Of a stretch of 64,000 bases of DNA, positions 37,039-46,784 are shown piece by piece. Source of the DNA: an uncultured Trichococcus sp. (lineage in GTDB: Bacteria; Bacillota; Bacilli; Lactobacillales; Aerococcaceae); assembly GCF_963667775.1 (NCBI RefSeq), contig NZ_OY764015.1:1753168-1817167 (forward strand). The letters run 5' to 3'. The notes under the pieces are model-generated. The model did not search any database. It had not been told where the DNA came from and saw only the letters and a program-made list of their open reading frames with translations. Made by a program: the position numbers and the translations under genes. The number at the start of each line of letters is the position of its first letter. Position 1 is the first letter of the stretch.

Positions 37039-37812
37039 TTAGTCGCCTCCTAGATAAGCCTTGATTACGGCTGGATTTTTTTGGATTTCTTCCGGCGTTC
37101 CTTTGGCAAGCAGACGGCCGTATTCCAACACATAGATTCTTTCGCACACATTCATGACCAAGGACATATCATGCTCGATCAGAACGACAGTTATTTTGAA
37201 ATCTTTCTGAATTTTACGGATCAAAGCTGTCAATTCGGCAGTCTCTTGTGGATTCATACCGGCTGCAGGCTCATCGAGGAAGAGGATCTTCGGATTTGTC
37301 GCCAAAGCACGGACGATTTCCAGACGGCGTTGCTCCCCGTAAGGCAGATTTTTCGCCAAAACGTCATATTTCTTTTCCAATTCGAAAATGGCCAACAGTT
37401 CCAAGGCTTTCTCACGCATTTCGGCTTCCTTGCGGTAATAAGTCGGCGTGCGCAGCAAGCTGTGGAAAGTGCTCTCGCCTTGCGTGCTGTGCATCGCAAT
37501 CAGTACATTGTCGAGCACCGTCAGTTCCTTGAAAAGGCGGATGTTCTGGAATGTACGCGCCAAGCCGAGATCCGTAATTTTGTAAGGCGCCTTTCCGTTC
37601 AACAGCACTTTCTTGTTGTCGATCTCCAATTCGATTGTGCCTTCTGTCGGAACGTAAACGCCCGTCAGCAAGTTGAAGAAGGTCGTTTTACCAGCGCCAT
37701 TGGGACCGATCAAGCCGACCAATTCATTTTCTTCGATCGCAAAATCGACATTGGATACCGCGGCCAAACCGCCGAAGTTTTTGGTCAACTCTTTTACTTC
37801 TAATAGGCTCAT
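37039..37812 (-). CDS. livG: Branched-chain amino acid ABC transporter ATP-binding protein LivG
   Basis: Second ATPase of the importer: Walker A GPNGAGKTT, the LivG-typical LARTFQNIRLF segment, LPYGEQRRLEIVRAL in place of the canonical LSGGQ signature, Walker B ILFLDEPAAGMNP, and IEHDMSLVMNV. 257 residues. It overlaps livM by one base. The NPQET and EHDM features separate it from LivF. Confidence 0.95.
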   Translation of the reverse strand: MSLLEVKELTKNFGGLAAVSNVDFAIEENELVGLIGPNGAGKTTFFNLLTGVYVPTEGTIELEIDNKKVLLNGKAPYKITDLGLARTFQNIRLFKELTVLDNVLIAMHSTQGESTFHSLLRTPTYYRKEAEMREKALELLAIFELEKKYDVLAKNLPYGEQRRLEIVRALATNPKILFLDEPAAGMNPQETAELTALIRKIQKDFKITVVLIEHDMSLVMNVCERIYVLEYGRLLAKGTPEEIQKNPAVIKAYLGGD

Positions 37813-38798
37813 TATTGGACCTCCTTCTTAGCAGAATCTTTTTTGGCAAAGCGTTTCAACAAAGCGGACATCGTGAATTCACGGTTGCCCAACAATCCGC
37901 CTGGACGGAATACCATGATGCCGATGATGGCCAGCGCATAGAAAATCATGCGCAGTTCACCGAACGATTGCAGATACGTATTCAGGACACCCAGTGCAAC
38001 AGCAGCGACGACTGTGCCTGTTACGCTGCCGATACCGCCGAACACGACGATGATCAGCACATCGATTGATTTCTGGAAAGTGAAATCGCCAGGCGTGATT
38101 ACGCTGAAGTATGTGCCGTACAAAGAACCTGCGATGCTGGCAGTTGCCGCACCGATCATAAAGGCGATGACTTTGTAAGTCGTTGCGTTGACACCCATCG
38201 ATTCGGCCGCAATCTCATCTTCACGGATGGCAATGGTCGCACGTCCCGGACTGCTGTGGATGTAGTTGATGGTGATGATGCTCGTTACGACCACAATAAG
38301 GAACAGGACCATAATAAAACTCATATTTGATTCAAACGGGAAAGAGATGCCGCTGATTCCGCGTGCGCCGTTCGTAAGATCGCCCATGTTCAGAATCAGG
38401 ATACGGATGATTTCCGCCACTCCCAGAGTCGCGATAGCTAAATAATCACCTTTCAGACGGAGTGTCGGAATGCCGACGATCAGCGCCACAACGATGGAAA
38501 TGAACATCCCCACGAATAACCCGGTAAAAAAACCTGGCAAGCCTTCGATCTTATCACCGATGATGGCGCCGCTATAGGCTCCGATTGCCATAAAACCGGC
38601 ATGTCCCAGAGAGAACTGACCAGAGAATCCGATGACCAGATTCAATCCGATCGCAAGGATGACATTGATCAGAATTGTCACTAACGTAATTTGATAGAAG
38701 GGAGAAATGACATTTGAGCTGACGCCGACAAACAGAACGACAACCATCAAAGCGATAAGAATGAGCCAACCTAGATTTGTTTTGTTCAATTGTTTCAT
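37812..38798 (-). CDS. livM: Branched-chain amino acid ABC transporter permease LivM
   Basis: Membrane subunit with about eight to nine hydrophobic segments. It carries the family pattern NVILAIGLNLVIGFSGQFSLGHAGFMAIGAYSGAI near the N-terminus and GDYLAIATLGVAEIIRIL as the ATPase-contact loop. About 330 residues. An AGGTGATA site overlaps the livH stop; among several possible starts I favour MKQLNKTNLGWL, a few bases downstream of that site. It partners with LivH. Confidence 0.93.
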   Translation of the reverse strand: MKQLNKTNLGWLILIALMVVVLFVGVSSNVISPFYQITLVTILINVILAIGLNLVIGFSGQFSLGHAGFMAIGAYSGAIIGDKIEGLPGFFTGLFVGMFISIVVALIVGIPTLRLKGDYLAIATLGVAEIIRILILNMGDLTNGARGISGISFPFESNMSFIMVLFLIVVVTSIITINYIHSSPGRATIAIREDEIAAESMGVNATTYKVIAFMIGAATASIAGSLYGTYFSVITPGDFTFQKSIDVLIIVVFGGIGSVTGTVVAAVALGVLNTYLQSFGELRMIFYALAIIGIMVFRPGGLLGNREFTMSALLKRFAKKDSAKKEVQ

Positions 38799-38807
38799 CA
38801 TTATCAC

Positions 38808-39686
38808 CTACACTTTCTCTTTTGTATTTTTTCCGAAGATTCCGGAAGGTTTAACGATCAGAATGATGATCAGAATCAGGTACACAACCGCGTCTTTGAA
38901 CATCGATCCGCCATAAGCGCTGACCAGAGTCTCGATGATGCCGATCACGTAGCCTCCGACCATTGCTCCGGGGATGATGCCGATGCCGCCGAACACTGCC
39001 GCAACGAAGGCTTTCAGACCCGGCGTCACACCCATCAATGGCGAAATCGAATTATAGTAGATTCCGACCAATACGCCTGCCGCTCCGGCTAAGGAAGAAC
39101 CCAGGACGAACGTGAAGGAAATAATGTTATCGACGTTGATACCCATCAATTGCGCCGCTTCAGGATCGGTACTCACCGCCCGCATCGCTTTCCCCATTTT
39201 TGTGTACTTTACGATGACCTGCAAAGCGACCATCAGAATTACCGTCGTCAGGAAAATCAGAATCTGCTGCGAGTTGATGGTCACCCCGCCGAATGTCCAA
39301 TTCCGGATGACCAAAGCGGTCGGGAAGGCCTTTACTTCAGGTCCCATTATATAGATCATCACATTTTGCAATAAATAAGAAACCCCGATGGCTGTAATCA
39401 GCGTTGCTACCCTGGTCGCGCCCCGCAATGGTTTGTAGGCGATCTTCTCGATGACCACCCCTAAAATGGCACAAAAAATCATTGAAATCAGAATGGATGG
39501 GAAAAGACCGAGGCCGACGTTTTGGATCAAAGCATATCCAAGGTACGCGCCCACCATATAAATGTCCCCGTGGGCAAAGTTAATCAATTTGATGACACCG
39601 TATACCATGGTGTACCCTAGCGCAATCAAAGCGTAGATACTTCCCAACGATATACCGTTTATCAGTTGTTGAACTAAATTTTCCAT
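38808..39686 (-). CDS. livH: Branched-chain amino acid ABC transporter permease LivH
   Basis: Membrane subunit with the typical opening QQLINGISLGSIYALIALGYTMVYGVIKLINFAHGDIYMVGAY and the loop GKAMRAVSTDPEAAQLMGINVD that couples to the ATPases. About 292 residues from the preferred ATG at 39686, chosen because GAGAGGTGTAAA lies just upstream. It is followed directly by livM. A hairpin lies between this gene and the binding-protein gene. Confidence 0.94.
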   Translation of the reverse strand: MENLVQQLINGISLGSIYALIALGYTMVYGVIKLINFAHGDIYMVGAYLGYALIQNVGLGLFPSILISMIFCAILGVVIEKIAYKPLRGATRVATLITAIGVSYLLQNVMIYIMGPEVKAFPTALVIRNWTFGGVTINSQQILIFLTTVILMVALQVIVKYTKMGKAMRAVSTDPEAAQLMGINVDNIISFTFVLGSSLAGAAGVLVGIYYNSISPLMGVTPGLKAFVAAVFGGIGIIPGAMVGGYVIGIIETLVSAYGGSMFKDAVVYLILIIILIVKPSGIFGKNTKEKV

Positions 39687-39812
39687 TTTACACCTCTCTT
39701 TTCTTCTGCTGTACAGAAGTCTTTCTTTCATTATACTGTATTGTTCGGCTATAGTTCACTATTATTCACGCACGATGAGGGATTAACTTTTGATGAGGAA
39801 AAACATAAAGAA

Positions 39813-39840
39813 AGGTGCTAAGCAAATTCTGCCAGCACCT
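39813..39840 (-). terminator. Partial terminator between livJ and livH
   Basis: AGGTGCT...GCA pairs with TGC...AGCACCT, followed on the minus strand by TTTCTTTATGTTTTT. It probably lets only part of the transcripts continue, giving more binding protein than permease, a common arrangement. Confidence 0.6.
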
Positions 39841-39909
39841 CATTGTGTTACTTTGGAATCAAACGGTCTATTCAGGTTTCAATGCCGCAATTGTGTGCAC
39901 CAGCGTCTT

Positions 39910-41055
39910 CTATTTAGCTGGTTCAACAACAGAGTTGCCGACTTCTACACCATCTTGTAATTCGATGACGAAAGCGGATTTGATAGGGTTGTGGTTCTCA
40001 TCAAATGAGAAGGTACCCGTTACGCCTTCGAAATCTTCAGTTGCAGCTAAAGCATCTGTGATTGCTTGAGGATCTGTGCTGTCAGCATTCGCGATTGCAT
40101 CGAATACCAATTGCGCTGCATCGTAAGCCAAGGCTGCGAATGAATCTGCCGGTTTGCCGTACTCTGCTTCAAAAGCAGCCAAGAATTCCTGTACTTTGGG
40201 CTCTTCACTGTTCGGAGTGAAGTGGCTGGCGTAGAATACATTATCCATGTTATCGGCACCTGCCAATTCAACCAAGGTTGAGTTAGCGAAACCATCCGGT
40301 CCTAAAATAGGTTGTACAATCCCCATTTCGCGGGCTTGCTTGATGATCAGTCCTGCTTCTTCATAATAACCAGGCAAGAAAATAACATCATAGTCCAAAC
40401 GAGAAACATTGGTAAGGATTGCTTTGAAGTCTGTGTCGCCATCTGTGAAGTTTTCTTCCGCTACGATTTCTCCAGTGAACGTTTCTTTGAACGCATCAGC
40501 CAAGCCGATCGCGTAGTCAGTCGAATTATCCACTAAGATGACAGCTTTTGTGGCTTGCAAGTCTGTTTGGGCGAATTCAGCCAAGGCTTTACCTTGGAAA
40601 GAATCCTGGAAACATACGCGGAATACGTATTCCAGAACGGAATCGCCATCCATTGTTACGCCATCGCCTGTAGCAGCAGGAAGGATCGCTGGTACTTTTG
40701 CTCTTGTGACTGCTGGAGATTGTGCATTTGCTGCACCCGTTGTAGCAGGTCCCAAGATTGCGACAACATTATCTTCGGTAGCTAAACGAGTCGCAACCGA
40801 TGTGGATTCTGAAGGCTCGGATTTATTATCGTAAGATATGTATTCAATCTCTTTGCCCAATAAGCCATCTGCAGCGTTCTGCTCTGCAACAGCCATTTTG
40901 ATCCCTTGGTCCATCAGCGTGCCGTATGCGCTCGCACCGCCTGATAATTCGAAGTTACCACCCAATTTGATCGTATCGCTCTCTTCTGTCGCGCCATTGC
41001 CGCATGCTGCAAGTACGAATACAGATGCCAAGCCCATCAATAATTTCTTTTTCAT
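39910..41055 (-). CDS. livJ: Branched-chain amino acid ABC transporter substrate-binding lipoprotein
   Basis: 381-residue lipoprotein with signal LLMGLASVFVLAACG and a type I periplasmic-binding fold (IKLGGNFELSGGASAYGTLMDQGIKMAVAEQNAADGLLGKEIEYI; PAILPAATGDGVTM; ALAYDAAQLVFDAI). It captures leucine, isoleucine, valine or a related ligand outside the cell for LivHMGF. The promoter (TTGCTT-17-TATACT, 41149-41177) and the site GGGGAGGATT precede it. First gene of the operon. Symbol given by family similarity; livJ and livK cannot be told apart. Confidence 0.93.
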   Translation of the reverse strand: MKKKLLMGLASVFVLAACGNGATEESDTIKLGGNFELSGGASAYGTLMDQGIKMAVAEQNAADGLLGKEIEYISYDNKSEPSESTSVATRLATEDNVVAILGPATTGAANAQSPAVTRAKVPAILPAATGDGVTMDGDSVLEYVFRVCFQDSFQGKALAEFAQTDLQATKAVILVDNSTDYAIGLADAFKETFTGEIVAEENFTDGDTDFKAILTNVSRLDYDVIFLPGYYEEAGLIIKQAREMGIVQPILGPDGFANSTLVELAGADNMDNVFYASHFTPNSEEPKVQEFLAAFEAEYGKPADSFAALAYDAAQLVFDAIANADSTDPQAITDALAATEDFEGVTGTFSFDENHNPIKSAFVIELQDGVEVGNSVVEPAK

Positions 41056-41148
41056 CTAAATAATCCTCCCCATCTCACTATATGTTAATAATTTGTTGCA
41101 AATCCAAAGAAAAGGCCCTCATCCTTCTCCTTAAAATTTAATGTCATT

Positions 41149-41177
41149 AGTATAGAATATTCTGACAATTTAAGCAA
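41149..41177 (-). promoter_or_regulatory. livJ promoter
   Basis: Minus strand -35 TTGCTT (41172-41177), 17-bp spacer, -10 TATACT (41149-41154). About 95 bp upstream of the livJ ATG. Confidence 0.6.
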
Positions 41178-41388
41178 CCAAATTTTGGCCTTTTTTGGCA
41201 AAAAGCGAATGTTCTTTTTTTACCCTACCTGAAAAAGCCGCCGTTGCAACAAGTCCTATAAACCACTTGACAGGCAGCGGACATTTTTCGTCCAAAAATA
41301 GCCATTCTCTTTTCTCATTTTCCGGAAAGCTACTCTGAACAATACTGCAAATACGGGTGTATTATTTGCACAATGATGCGAAAATGAC

Positions 41389-41416
41389 TTGATAAAATTT
41401 CAAAAATGCTTATGAT
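41389..41416 (+). promoter_or_regulatory. Promoter of FUSC-like gene
   Basis: TTGATA (41389-41394), 16-bp spacer, TATGAT (41411-41416). About 40 bp upstream of the ATG. Confidence 0.5.
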
Positions 41417-41457
41417 TGAGATATTATTTGATTTCGAGAGGAAGTGCCGTACTTGCT

Positions 41458-41967
41458 ATGATTCATTTGGATAAGGAGAAGTTCCGCGTAGGCATGCGTA
41501 CGACCAAATCCGGCGTTGCTGTCGGTTTTTGTGTCCTGCTGTTCAAATTATTGGACCGAGGTTCTCCTATGCTGGCCGGTTTGGCGGCAGTCTTTGCTTT
41601 GCGTGAAGATTGCTCGCAGTCACTCCACCATGGTATCCGTCGTGTCGGAGGCAATACCGTCGCCGGTATCCTAGGGATAACCTTGATTGCTGTCAAAGAT
41701 TTGCTGGGATTGGATTTTTCTGTGGATTTCTTCGGTACAATCATCGCCATCATCATCCTGATCACGGTCTGCAACATTATGGACATGTCCACAGCTATCG
41801 TTGGTGCTACCGCGACCTTCCTTGTCGTTTTCTACAATATAGACGATACTGAAAAGATCACCTATGCCATCCAAAGGGTACTGGACACAGTCATCGGCAC
41901 TTCCATCGCCATCGGGGTCAACTACCTGTTGCCTGGTTCACCTCAAACACCAGCCGAAAACTGCTGA
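41458..41967 (+). CDS. FUSC / aromatic acid exporter-family membrane protein
   Basis: About 169 residues with four hydrophobic segments and the motif RVGMRTTKSGVAVGFCVLLFKLLDRGSPMLAGLAAVFALREDCSQSLHHGIRRVGGNTVAGILGI, typical of the ArAE_1/FUSC (DUF939-like) N-terminal half, e.g. Bacillus YqjA/YgaE-type proteins. The usual soluble C-terminal half is missing, so it is a membrane-only version. I use the ATG at 41458; AGAGGAAG lies rather far upstream (15 bp), so a non-ATG start is possible. Transport of aromatic acids is a family-based guess. Confidence 0.75.
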   Translation: MIHLDKEKFRVGMRTTKSGVAVGFCVLLFKLLDRGSPMLAGLAAVFALREDCSQSLHHGIRRVGGNTVAGILGITLIAVKDLLGLDFSVDFFGTIIAIIILITVCNIMDMSTAIVGATATFLVVFYNIDDTEKITYAIQRVLDTVIGTSIAIGVNYLLPGSPQTPAENC

Positions 41968-41980
41968 GAATCTGCAGAAA

Positions 41981-42020
41981 AAAACGCGCAAGCGGCCAAT
42001 TGATGGCTCTTGCGCGTTTT
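41981..42020. terminator. Bidirectional terminator
   Basis: ACGCGCAAG (41984-41992) pairs with CTTGCGCGT (42009-42017), with an inner GCC/GGC pairing. It has A-rich flank on the left and T-run on the right, and serves convergent genes on both sides. Confidence 0.85.
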
Positions 42021-42042
42021 TTCCATTTTTATCATTTTCGAC

Positions 42043-45000
42043 TTATTCGACTGATTTGAGCGCTTCGATCATGTCCACTTGTTTCAGCTTCCTATGCATG
42101 ATCAGCATAACGACGCTTGAGAACAACAACGACAGCAAACCTGAATACAGGTAACTGATCGGCATGATGGTCGGCGGGAACATCATGAAGTCGATTTCCA
42201 CCATTTTAAGAACAACGGTACTCAAAATTTTTCCGAGCACGAATCCGGATAAAATACCCAATAAGGTTAATATTAAGGACTCCCTGTAGATGTACATACT
42301 CACTTCCGCATCATAGAACCCCAATACTTTGATTGTCGATAGCTCCCTGATACGCTCCGAAACGTTGATGTTCGTCAAACTGTACAGGACAACAAAAGCC
42401 AATGCCGCTGCCGACACGATCAACACCAAGGTGACGATATCCAGGCTCCCCAAGGTTTCAGCGAAACTGCGGTCGACGGAATTGATGAACGTCACCAACG
42501 CGACCGCCTTTTCTCCCATCGCTTCGGATCCGAAGCCCCGCTCCCAACTTTCCGGTTCGTCAAACAGCAATAGATCGGTTGTCGGTTCCGCATTTTGGAG
42601 GAAGATCTCTTCGTAAAGCTCCGGCGTCAAGTAAATGTAATGGTTGACGTAGTTCTCGGTGACAGCCTGGATCGGAACTTGGTAAGTCTGCATCTCGTCA
42701 TTGCGGATTTCGATGCTGTCCCCGGGTCCGATGCCTGCCAAATTCGCTAATTTTTCGGAAATGACGGCTCCCTTATCCGTCAATGTAATCGGTTCCTGGG
42801 TTTTGCGGTCACGCAGGCTGACGAAATCCGGGAGATTTTCGGTTTCCAGCGGCGCAAAGACCGTGACGTTCTGCAGATTCACACCTTTTTTATCCAGCTT
42901 GTAGCTCTCCTGGACCACTTTGAGATGGCCTGTTATTTCAGAGGTTGCCGCGATCAGTTCATCATAGGAGGCGATTTCTTCCTTGCTCGCTTCCGGACGC
43001 ATCGCCGTGATTGCGTTGTAGCGCATCACATCGTTAAACTGTGTGTCCGCCAATCCGGAAATGGAATTTTTGATGCCGTATCCGGTCAAAATCAGGGCGG
43101 TGCAGCCGGCGACTCCCAGTATCGTCATCATATTGCGCGCTTTGTAGCGCAGCAAGTTGCGGACCGTTATCTTTGAATTGAAGCTTAGGCGATCCCAAAT
43201 GAACGTCACCCGTTCCACAAGCACACGCTTGCCGTTTTTCGGCGCTTTCGGGCGCATCATCATAGCTGGATTTTCCCGGAGCGACGTGTGGGCAGCCCAA
43301 GCTGCCGGTCCGATTGTGCAAAGCATTGCGATAGCTATGGAAATCAGAGCGTAGGACAAGTAATAGGTGATTTTTACAGAAGGCAGGCTGTACATGGACC
43401 CATAGGCATCAAAGATGACCGCGGGGAAAATATTGTATCCGGCCACCAGACCGAGGGATGTCCCCACGATGCAGGCGATCGCCGCATAGATCAAATATTT
43501 TTTGGCGATGTCGAAATCGCTGTAACCGAGTCCTTTCAACGTCCCCATCTGTTGGCGTTGCTCATCCACCATCCGGGCCATCGTCGTGAAGCTCACCAAA
43601 GCCGCAATCAGGAAGAAAAACACCGGGAAAATCTCTGCGATGGCCGAGATGCGGTCGGCATTGTCGCGGTATTCCTGATAACCAGGGTTCCCGGACCGAT
43701 CCGTCACGTAGTAGACCGGCTCAATCAGATCGGCCAAGGCTTGCTTCGCTTCTGCGACCTGACGTTCCCCATCGGCTATCTCGATTTCTGCATCGGCGCG
43801 TTCGACTGTGAAAATGGCCAAGCCTTCCTGATACTCCGCTTCTCCTTGCTGGATTTCCTGCCAAGCTTCCGCAAGGGCCTGTTCACCGTTCACGCGTTGA
43901 CTTTCCAACTCGGTCCAGCCGTTGTTGATCTGTGCCTGTCCGTCCTCCAGTTGTGAGAAGGCCGACGCCAATTCCAATCGGCCGTTCTCCAACGCTGCAC
44001 CTTGTTCAGCGAATTGGGCATCAGCGGCTGCGATTTGGGCTTCGGCATCCGCCATGAATGCCGCAATCTGTTCTTCCAGCAGTTGCTGCTGCTCGAGCAA
44101 TTCTTCCCCTCGGGCAGCCAGTTCGGTGCCGGCCGACTCCAGGAGGCGTTGTTCTTCCAGGAGGGCGGCCTCTTCACTGGCCCGTTCTGCCTGGAAAGCG
44201 GCAGCTGCAGCGGTCAAAGCTTCTTGCCGGATCGATAAGTCGGCGCCTTGTTGCTCCAACTGACTTTGGCGGCTCGCCAAATCCGCTTCAGCTTGCGCCA
44301 AGGCAGTCTGCTCCGCATCCAAAGCTGCCTGCTGCTCAGCCACTGCCGCCAAACGTTCCGCCACGCTCGGGTCCGTCTCCGGATCCAGTCCTTCCAAGGC
44401 TGCCCTTTCTGCATCGATAGCGGCTTGTCGTGTGGAGAATTCCGCTTGCTTGATTGCTTTTTCCGTTTGGAAAGCTGACATGTCAACGGTGAAAATGGCC
44501 AACTCATCCTGGTAGGCTGCCGCAGCCGCCTCCAGACTCGTCTGCTCCGCTAAAAGCTGTTCGCCTTTGATCGCTAAGGCCGCTGCCCGTTCCTGTAACT
44601 CCAAAGCTTTCGTTTCCAGCGAAGCTTGGGTCGCTTCAACTTCGGCTTGGCCATCCACTAAAGACTGAGCCAAGTCAGCGATTTCGCGGCCTTCCGGCGT
44701 GTCCGGCAGGCTCGCCAGCAGCACATCCAACGATGCACCCTCACCGGTCTGCCCTTGCAGCGCTGCCTTCTGCGCCTCCCAATCTGCTTTTGCCTGGTCG
44801 TAGAGCGCTTTGTTTTCCAGATAGGTCGCCAGACCGGCGCGGTATTCGGCCATACCCGCGTCGATTTCTGCTTGGCTGGCGGTTAAGGTATTCTCGGCGC
44901 GGGCGATTTCGTCCAGAAACAACTGGCGGTTTTCTTCATAGGCTGCTGTGCCGTCATCCAATTGTTGCCGGGCATCCTGGAGTTCCTGCTCGGCTTCCGC

Positions 45001-45861
45001 AAGTTTGTCTTTACCCTCCTGTAGTTCATCTTCCGCATCTCTGATTTCCCGCTGGCCTTCTGCGCGGATTTCGTTGATGCGCTCCAACGGTCTCCCGTTC
45101 AAGGCAAGCTCCACTTCATCGGCCAAGTTGTCCACTTGCTCATCATAGCTGTCCGTATAACCGGTTTCCGCCGCTTCGGGGGCGATGGCCAGATAAGCTT
45201 CGGTATAAATGCTGCCGAGTATGTCCGATTCGGGCACGACAACGAAAGCATCCAGGCTGCCTTTTCCGACGTTGGTGGAGCCGCGCATCATCGTTTCGAT
45301 GTACATAGGCGAGTCAACAAAGCCCACTACCGTGTATTCCTGATCTTTCAAGGAAATGCGATTTTCTTTTTCTTCATCGGCGAGGTCTTCATCAGACTTA
45401 TGGCGGAAGCTGATTGTATCCCCGATCTGATAAGTATCCAGCAGATTCTGTTTGGCATCCAAGGCGATTTCGCCGCTTGTTTCCGGCAGCCTGCCGTCGA
45501 CTACCGCATATTGATTGACCGGATCCGCACCGCTCTGCAACGGGAAAACTTTTACGAGAAAGTCACTGCCGTCCATTTCGATATCCACCGTACGCATCGG
45601 ATGGACAGCCAGATCGGCCGTTTCCTCCAAAATGGCGATGTCTGCTTCTTCCAATCCGTAGGTAGACAAAACTTTCAGATCATACAAGTTAGTGTCTTCA
45701 TAATATCGGTTGGCGGTATCCAGCATATCCGGGCCCGCCGCTTTGATGCCGGCAAAGAAAGCCACGCCCAACGTGATGATGGCCAATAACGCCAGGAAAC
45801 GCGCCTTACTTTTGCCTATCTCTATCCAAATGTCTTTCCATAGCGCCTTCTTCTTCATCAT
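42043..45861 (-). CDS. FtsX-family ABC transporter permease with long coiled coil
   Basis: Very large (about 1272 residues) membrane protein. An N-terminal membrane segment (ARFLALLAIITLGVAFFAGIKAA) is followed by an extracellular domain of about 200 residues, then about 450 residues of charged, Ala/Glu/Gln-rich coiled coil (roughly residues 250-720). Two FtsX-type membrane blocks come after it, near 740-870 and at the C-terminus, the latter ending TIMPISYLYSGLLSLLFSSVVMLIMHRKLKQVDMIEALKSVE. I chose the ATG with GGGGGGAGACG upstream. It starts 14 bp after its ATPase. Such exporters move lipids or lipoproteins, or transmit signals across the envelope; the substrate here is unknown. Confidence 0.85.
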   Translation of the reverse strand: MMKKKALWKDIWIEIGKSKARFLALLAIITLGVAFFAGIKAAGPDMLDTANRYYEDTNLYDLKVLSTYGLEEADIAILEETADLAVHPMRTVDIEMDGSDFLVKVFPLQSGADPVNQYAVVDGRLPETSGEIALDAKQNLLDTYQIGDTISFRHKSDEDLADEEKENRISLKDQEYTVVGFVDSPMYIETMMRGSTNVGKGSLDAFVVVPESDILGSIYTEAYLAIAPEAAETGYTDSYDEQVDNLADEVELALNGRPLERINEIRAEGQREIRDAEDELQEGKDKLAEAEQELQDARQQLDDGTAAYEENRQLFLDEIARAENTLTASQAEIDAGMAEYRAGLATYLENKALYDQAKADWEAQKAALQGQTGEGASLDVLLASLPDTPEGREIADLAQSLVDGQAEVEATQASLETKALELQERAAALAIKGEQLLAEQTSLEAAAAAYQDELAIFTVDMSAFQTEKAIKQAEFSTRQAAIDAERAALEGLDPETDPSVAERLAAVAEQQAALDAEQTALAQAEADLASRQSQLEQQGADLSIRQEALTAAAAAFQAERASEEAALLEEQRLLESAGTELAARGEELLEQQQLLEEQIAAFMADAEAQIAAADAQFAEQGAALENGRLELASAFSQLEDGQAQINNGWTELESQRVNGEQALAEAWQEIQQGEAEYQEGLAIFTVERADAEIEIADGERQVAEAKQALADLIEPVYYVTDRSGNPGYQEYRDNADRISAIAEIFPVFFFLIAALVSFTTMARMVDEQRQQMGTLKGLGYSDFDIAKKYLIYAAIACIVGTSLGLVAGYNIFPAVIFDAYGSMYSLPSVKITYYLSYALISIAIAMLCTIGPAAWAAHTSLRENPAMMMRPKAPKNGKRVLVERVTFIWDRLSFNSKITVRNLLRYKARNMMTILGVAGCTALILTGYGIKNSISGLADTQFNDVMRYNAITAMRPEASKEEIASYDELIAATSEITGHLKVVQESYKLDKKGVNLQNVTVFAPLETENLPDFVSLRDRKTQEPITLTDKGAVISEKLANLAGIGPGDSIEIRNDEMQTYQVPIQAVTENYVNHYIYLTPELYEEIFLQNAEPTTDLLLFDEPESWERGFGSEAMGEKAVALVTFINSVDRSFAETLGSLDIVTLVLIVSAAALAFVVLYSLTNINVSERIRELSTIKVLGFYDAEVSMYIYRESLILTLLGILSGFVLGKILSTVVLKMVEIDFMMFPPTIMPISYLYSGLLSLLFSSVVMLIMHRKLKQVDMIEALKSVE

Positions 45862-45874
45862 CGTCTCCCCCCTC

Positions 45875-46576
45875 TTACCATTCGATTTCTGATACTGGTT
45901 TAGGATCTGGATTTTCATGGATTGCCCTTACTTTGGCATTATTGATTTCGATGATCCGGTTCGCCATGGCTGCGATTGCTTGGTTGTGGGTGATGACGAT
46001 GACTGTCGTTCCGGTTTCGAGGCACGTGTCCTGCAGCAGCTTCAGCACCTGTTTGCCCGTTTCGTAATCCAACGCCCCAGTCGGCTCATCGCAAAGGAGC
46101 AACTTAGGCTGTTTTGCCAAGGCACGGGCGATGGCGACGCGTTGCTGTTCGCCTCCGGAAAGCTGCGCCGGGAAGTTGTCCATGCGCTCGCCCAAGCCTA
46201 CTTCCCGCATGACTTCGGCAGCGTCGCGGGCATGCGGGGATATTTGCGAGGCAAGCTCCACGTTCTCCTTAGCGGTCAGGTTAGGCACCAGATTATAGAA
46301 TTGGAAAACAAAACCGACATCCCGCCTTCTGTAGGTCGTCAACGCTTTTGAAGTGAACTGGGAGATATCCACCCCGTCGATGCTGATATGACCTTCATCG
46401 GCATCATCCATCCCCCCGAGGATGTTCAGAACGGTGGATTTTCCGGCTCCACTGGGCCCCAATATCACTACAAACTCCCCTTCGTTGATGTCGAAGCTGA
46501 TCTTGTCGTTGGCTGTGATCCGAGTTTCGCCCATCTGATAGAATTTGCTGACATTCTTTAAGGAAATGTACGCCAT
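45875..46576 (-). CDS. ABC transporter ATP-binding protein (MacB/LolD-like)
   Basis: Partner ATPase of the FtsX permease. Walker [11 protein letters not shown]-loop [12 protein letters not shown], signature [15 protein letters not shown], Walker [13 protein letters not shown] and H-loop VITHN are present, matching the LolD/MacB/FtsE group. About 233 residues from the preferred ATG at 46576 ([10 protein letters not shown]), with GAAGGGATAC upstream. Both genes probably form one operon ending at the terminator near 42000. Confidence 0.92.
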   Translation of the reverse strand: MAYISLKNVSKFYQMGETRITANDKISFDINEGEFVVILGPSGAGKSTVLNILGGMDDADEGHISIDGVDISQFTSKALTTYRRRDVGFVFQFYNLVPNLTAKENVELASQISPHARDAAEVMREVGLGERMDNFPAQLSGGEQQRVAIARALAKQPKLLLCDEPTGALDYETGKQVLKLLQDTCLETGTTVIVITHNQAIAAMANRIIEINNAKVRAIHENPDPKPVSEIEW

Positions 46577-46725
46577 TTTGTATCCCTTCATTTCTTGATT
46601 GATTTTTATTTTGAAGCATCCAGGAAAACTTATCCGCAATGCACTTACCTATCCTATACAAAAGCTCGCGGATATGCAATCGGCACCTCCACCTCTGGAT
46701 AAGACCGACCCGGACAGGTATGCAA

Positions 46726-46768
46726 AAAACGACCCGGGAAACCTGAACGTTTCTCCTGAGGTCGTTTT
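46726..46768 (-). terminator. Terminator after nitroreductase gene
   Basis: AAAACGACC pairs with GGTCGTTTT around a second internal stem GGGAAAC/GTTTCTC; on the minus strand a T-run follows. It lies about 20 bp past the nitroreductase stop. Confidence 0.75.
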
Positions 46769-46784
46769 CCGTGCCTAACCCGTC

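Larger units (their letters stand above)
41056..41457. other. Divergent promoter region between livJ and FUSC-type gene
   Basis: 402 bp holding a promoter for livJ on the minus strand (41149-41177) and one for the FUSC-like gene on the plus strand (41389-41416). An inverted-repeat-like AATTTTGGCC/GGCAAAAAG stretch lies near 41180-41210. No riboswitch was recognised. Confidence 0.5.
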
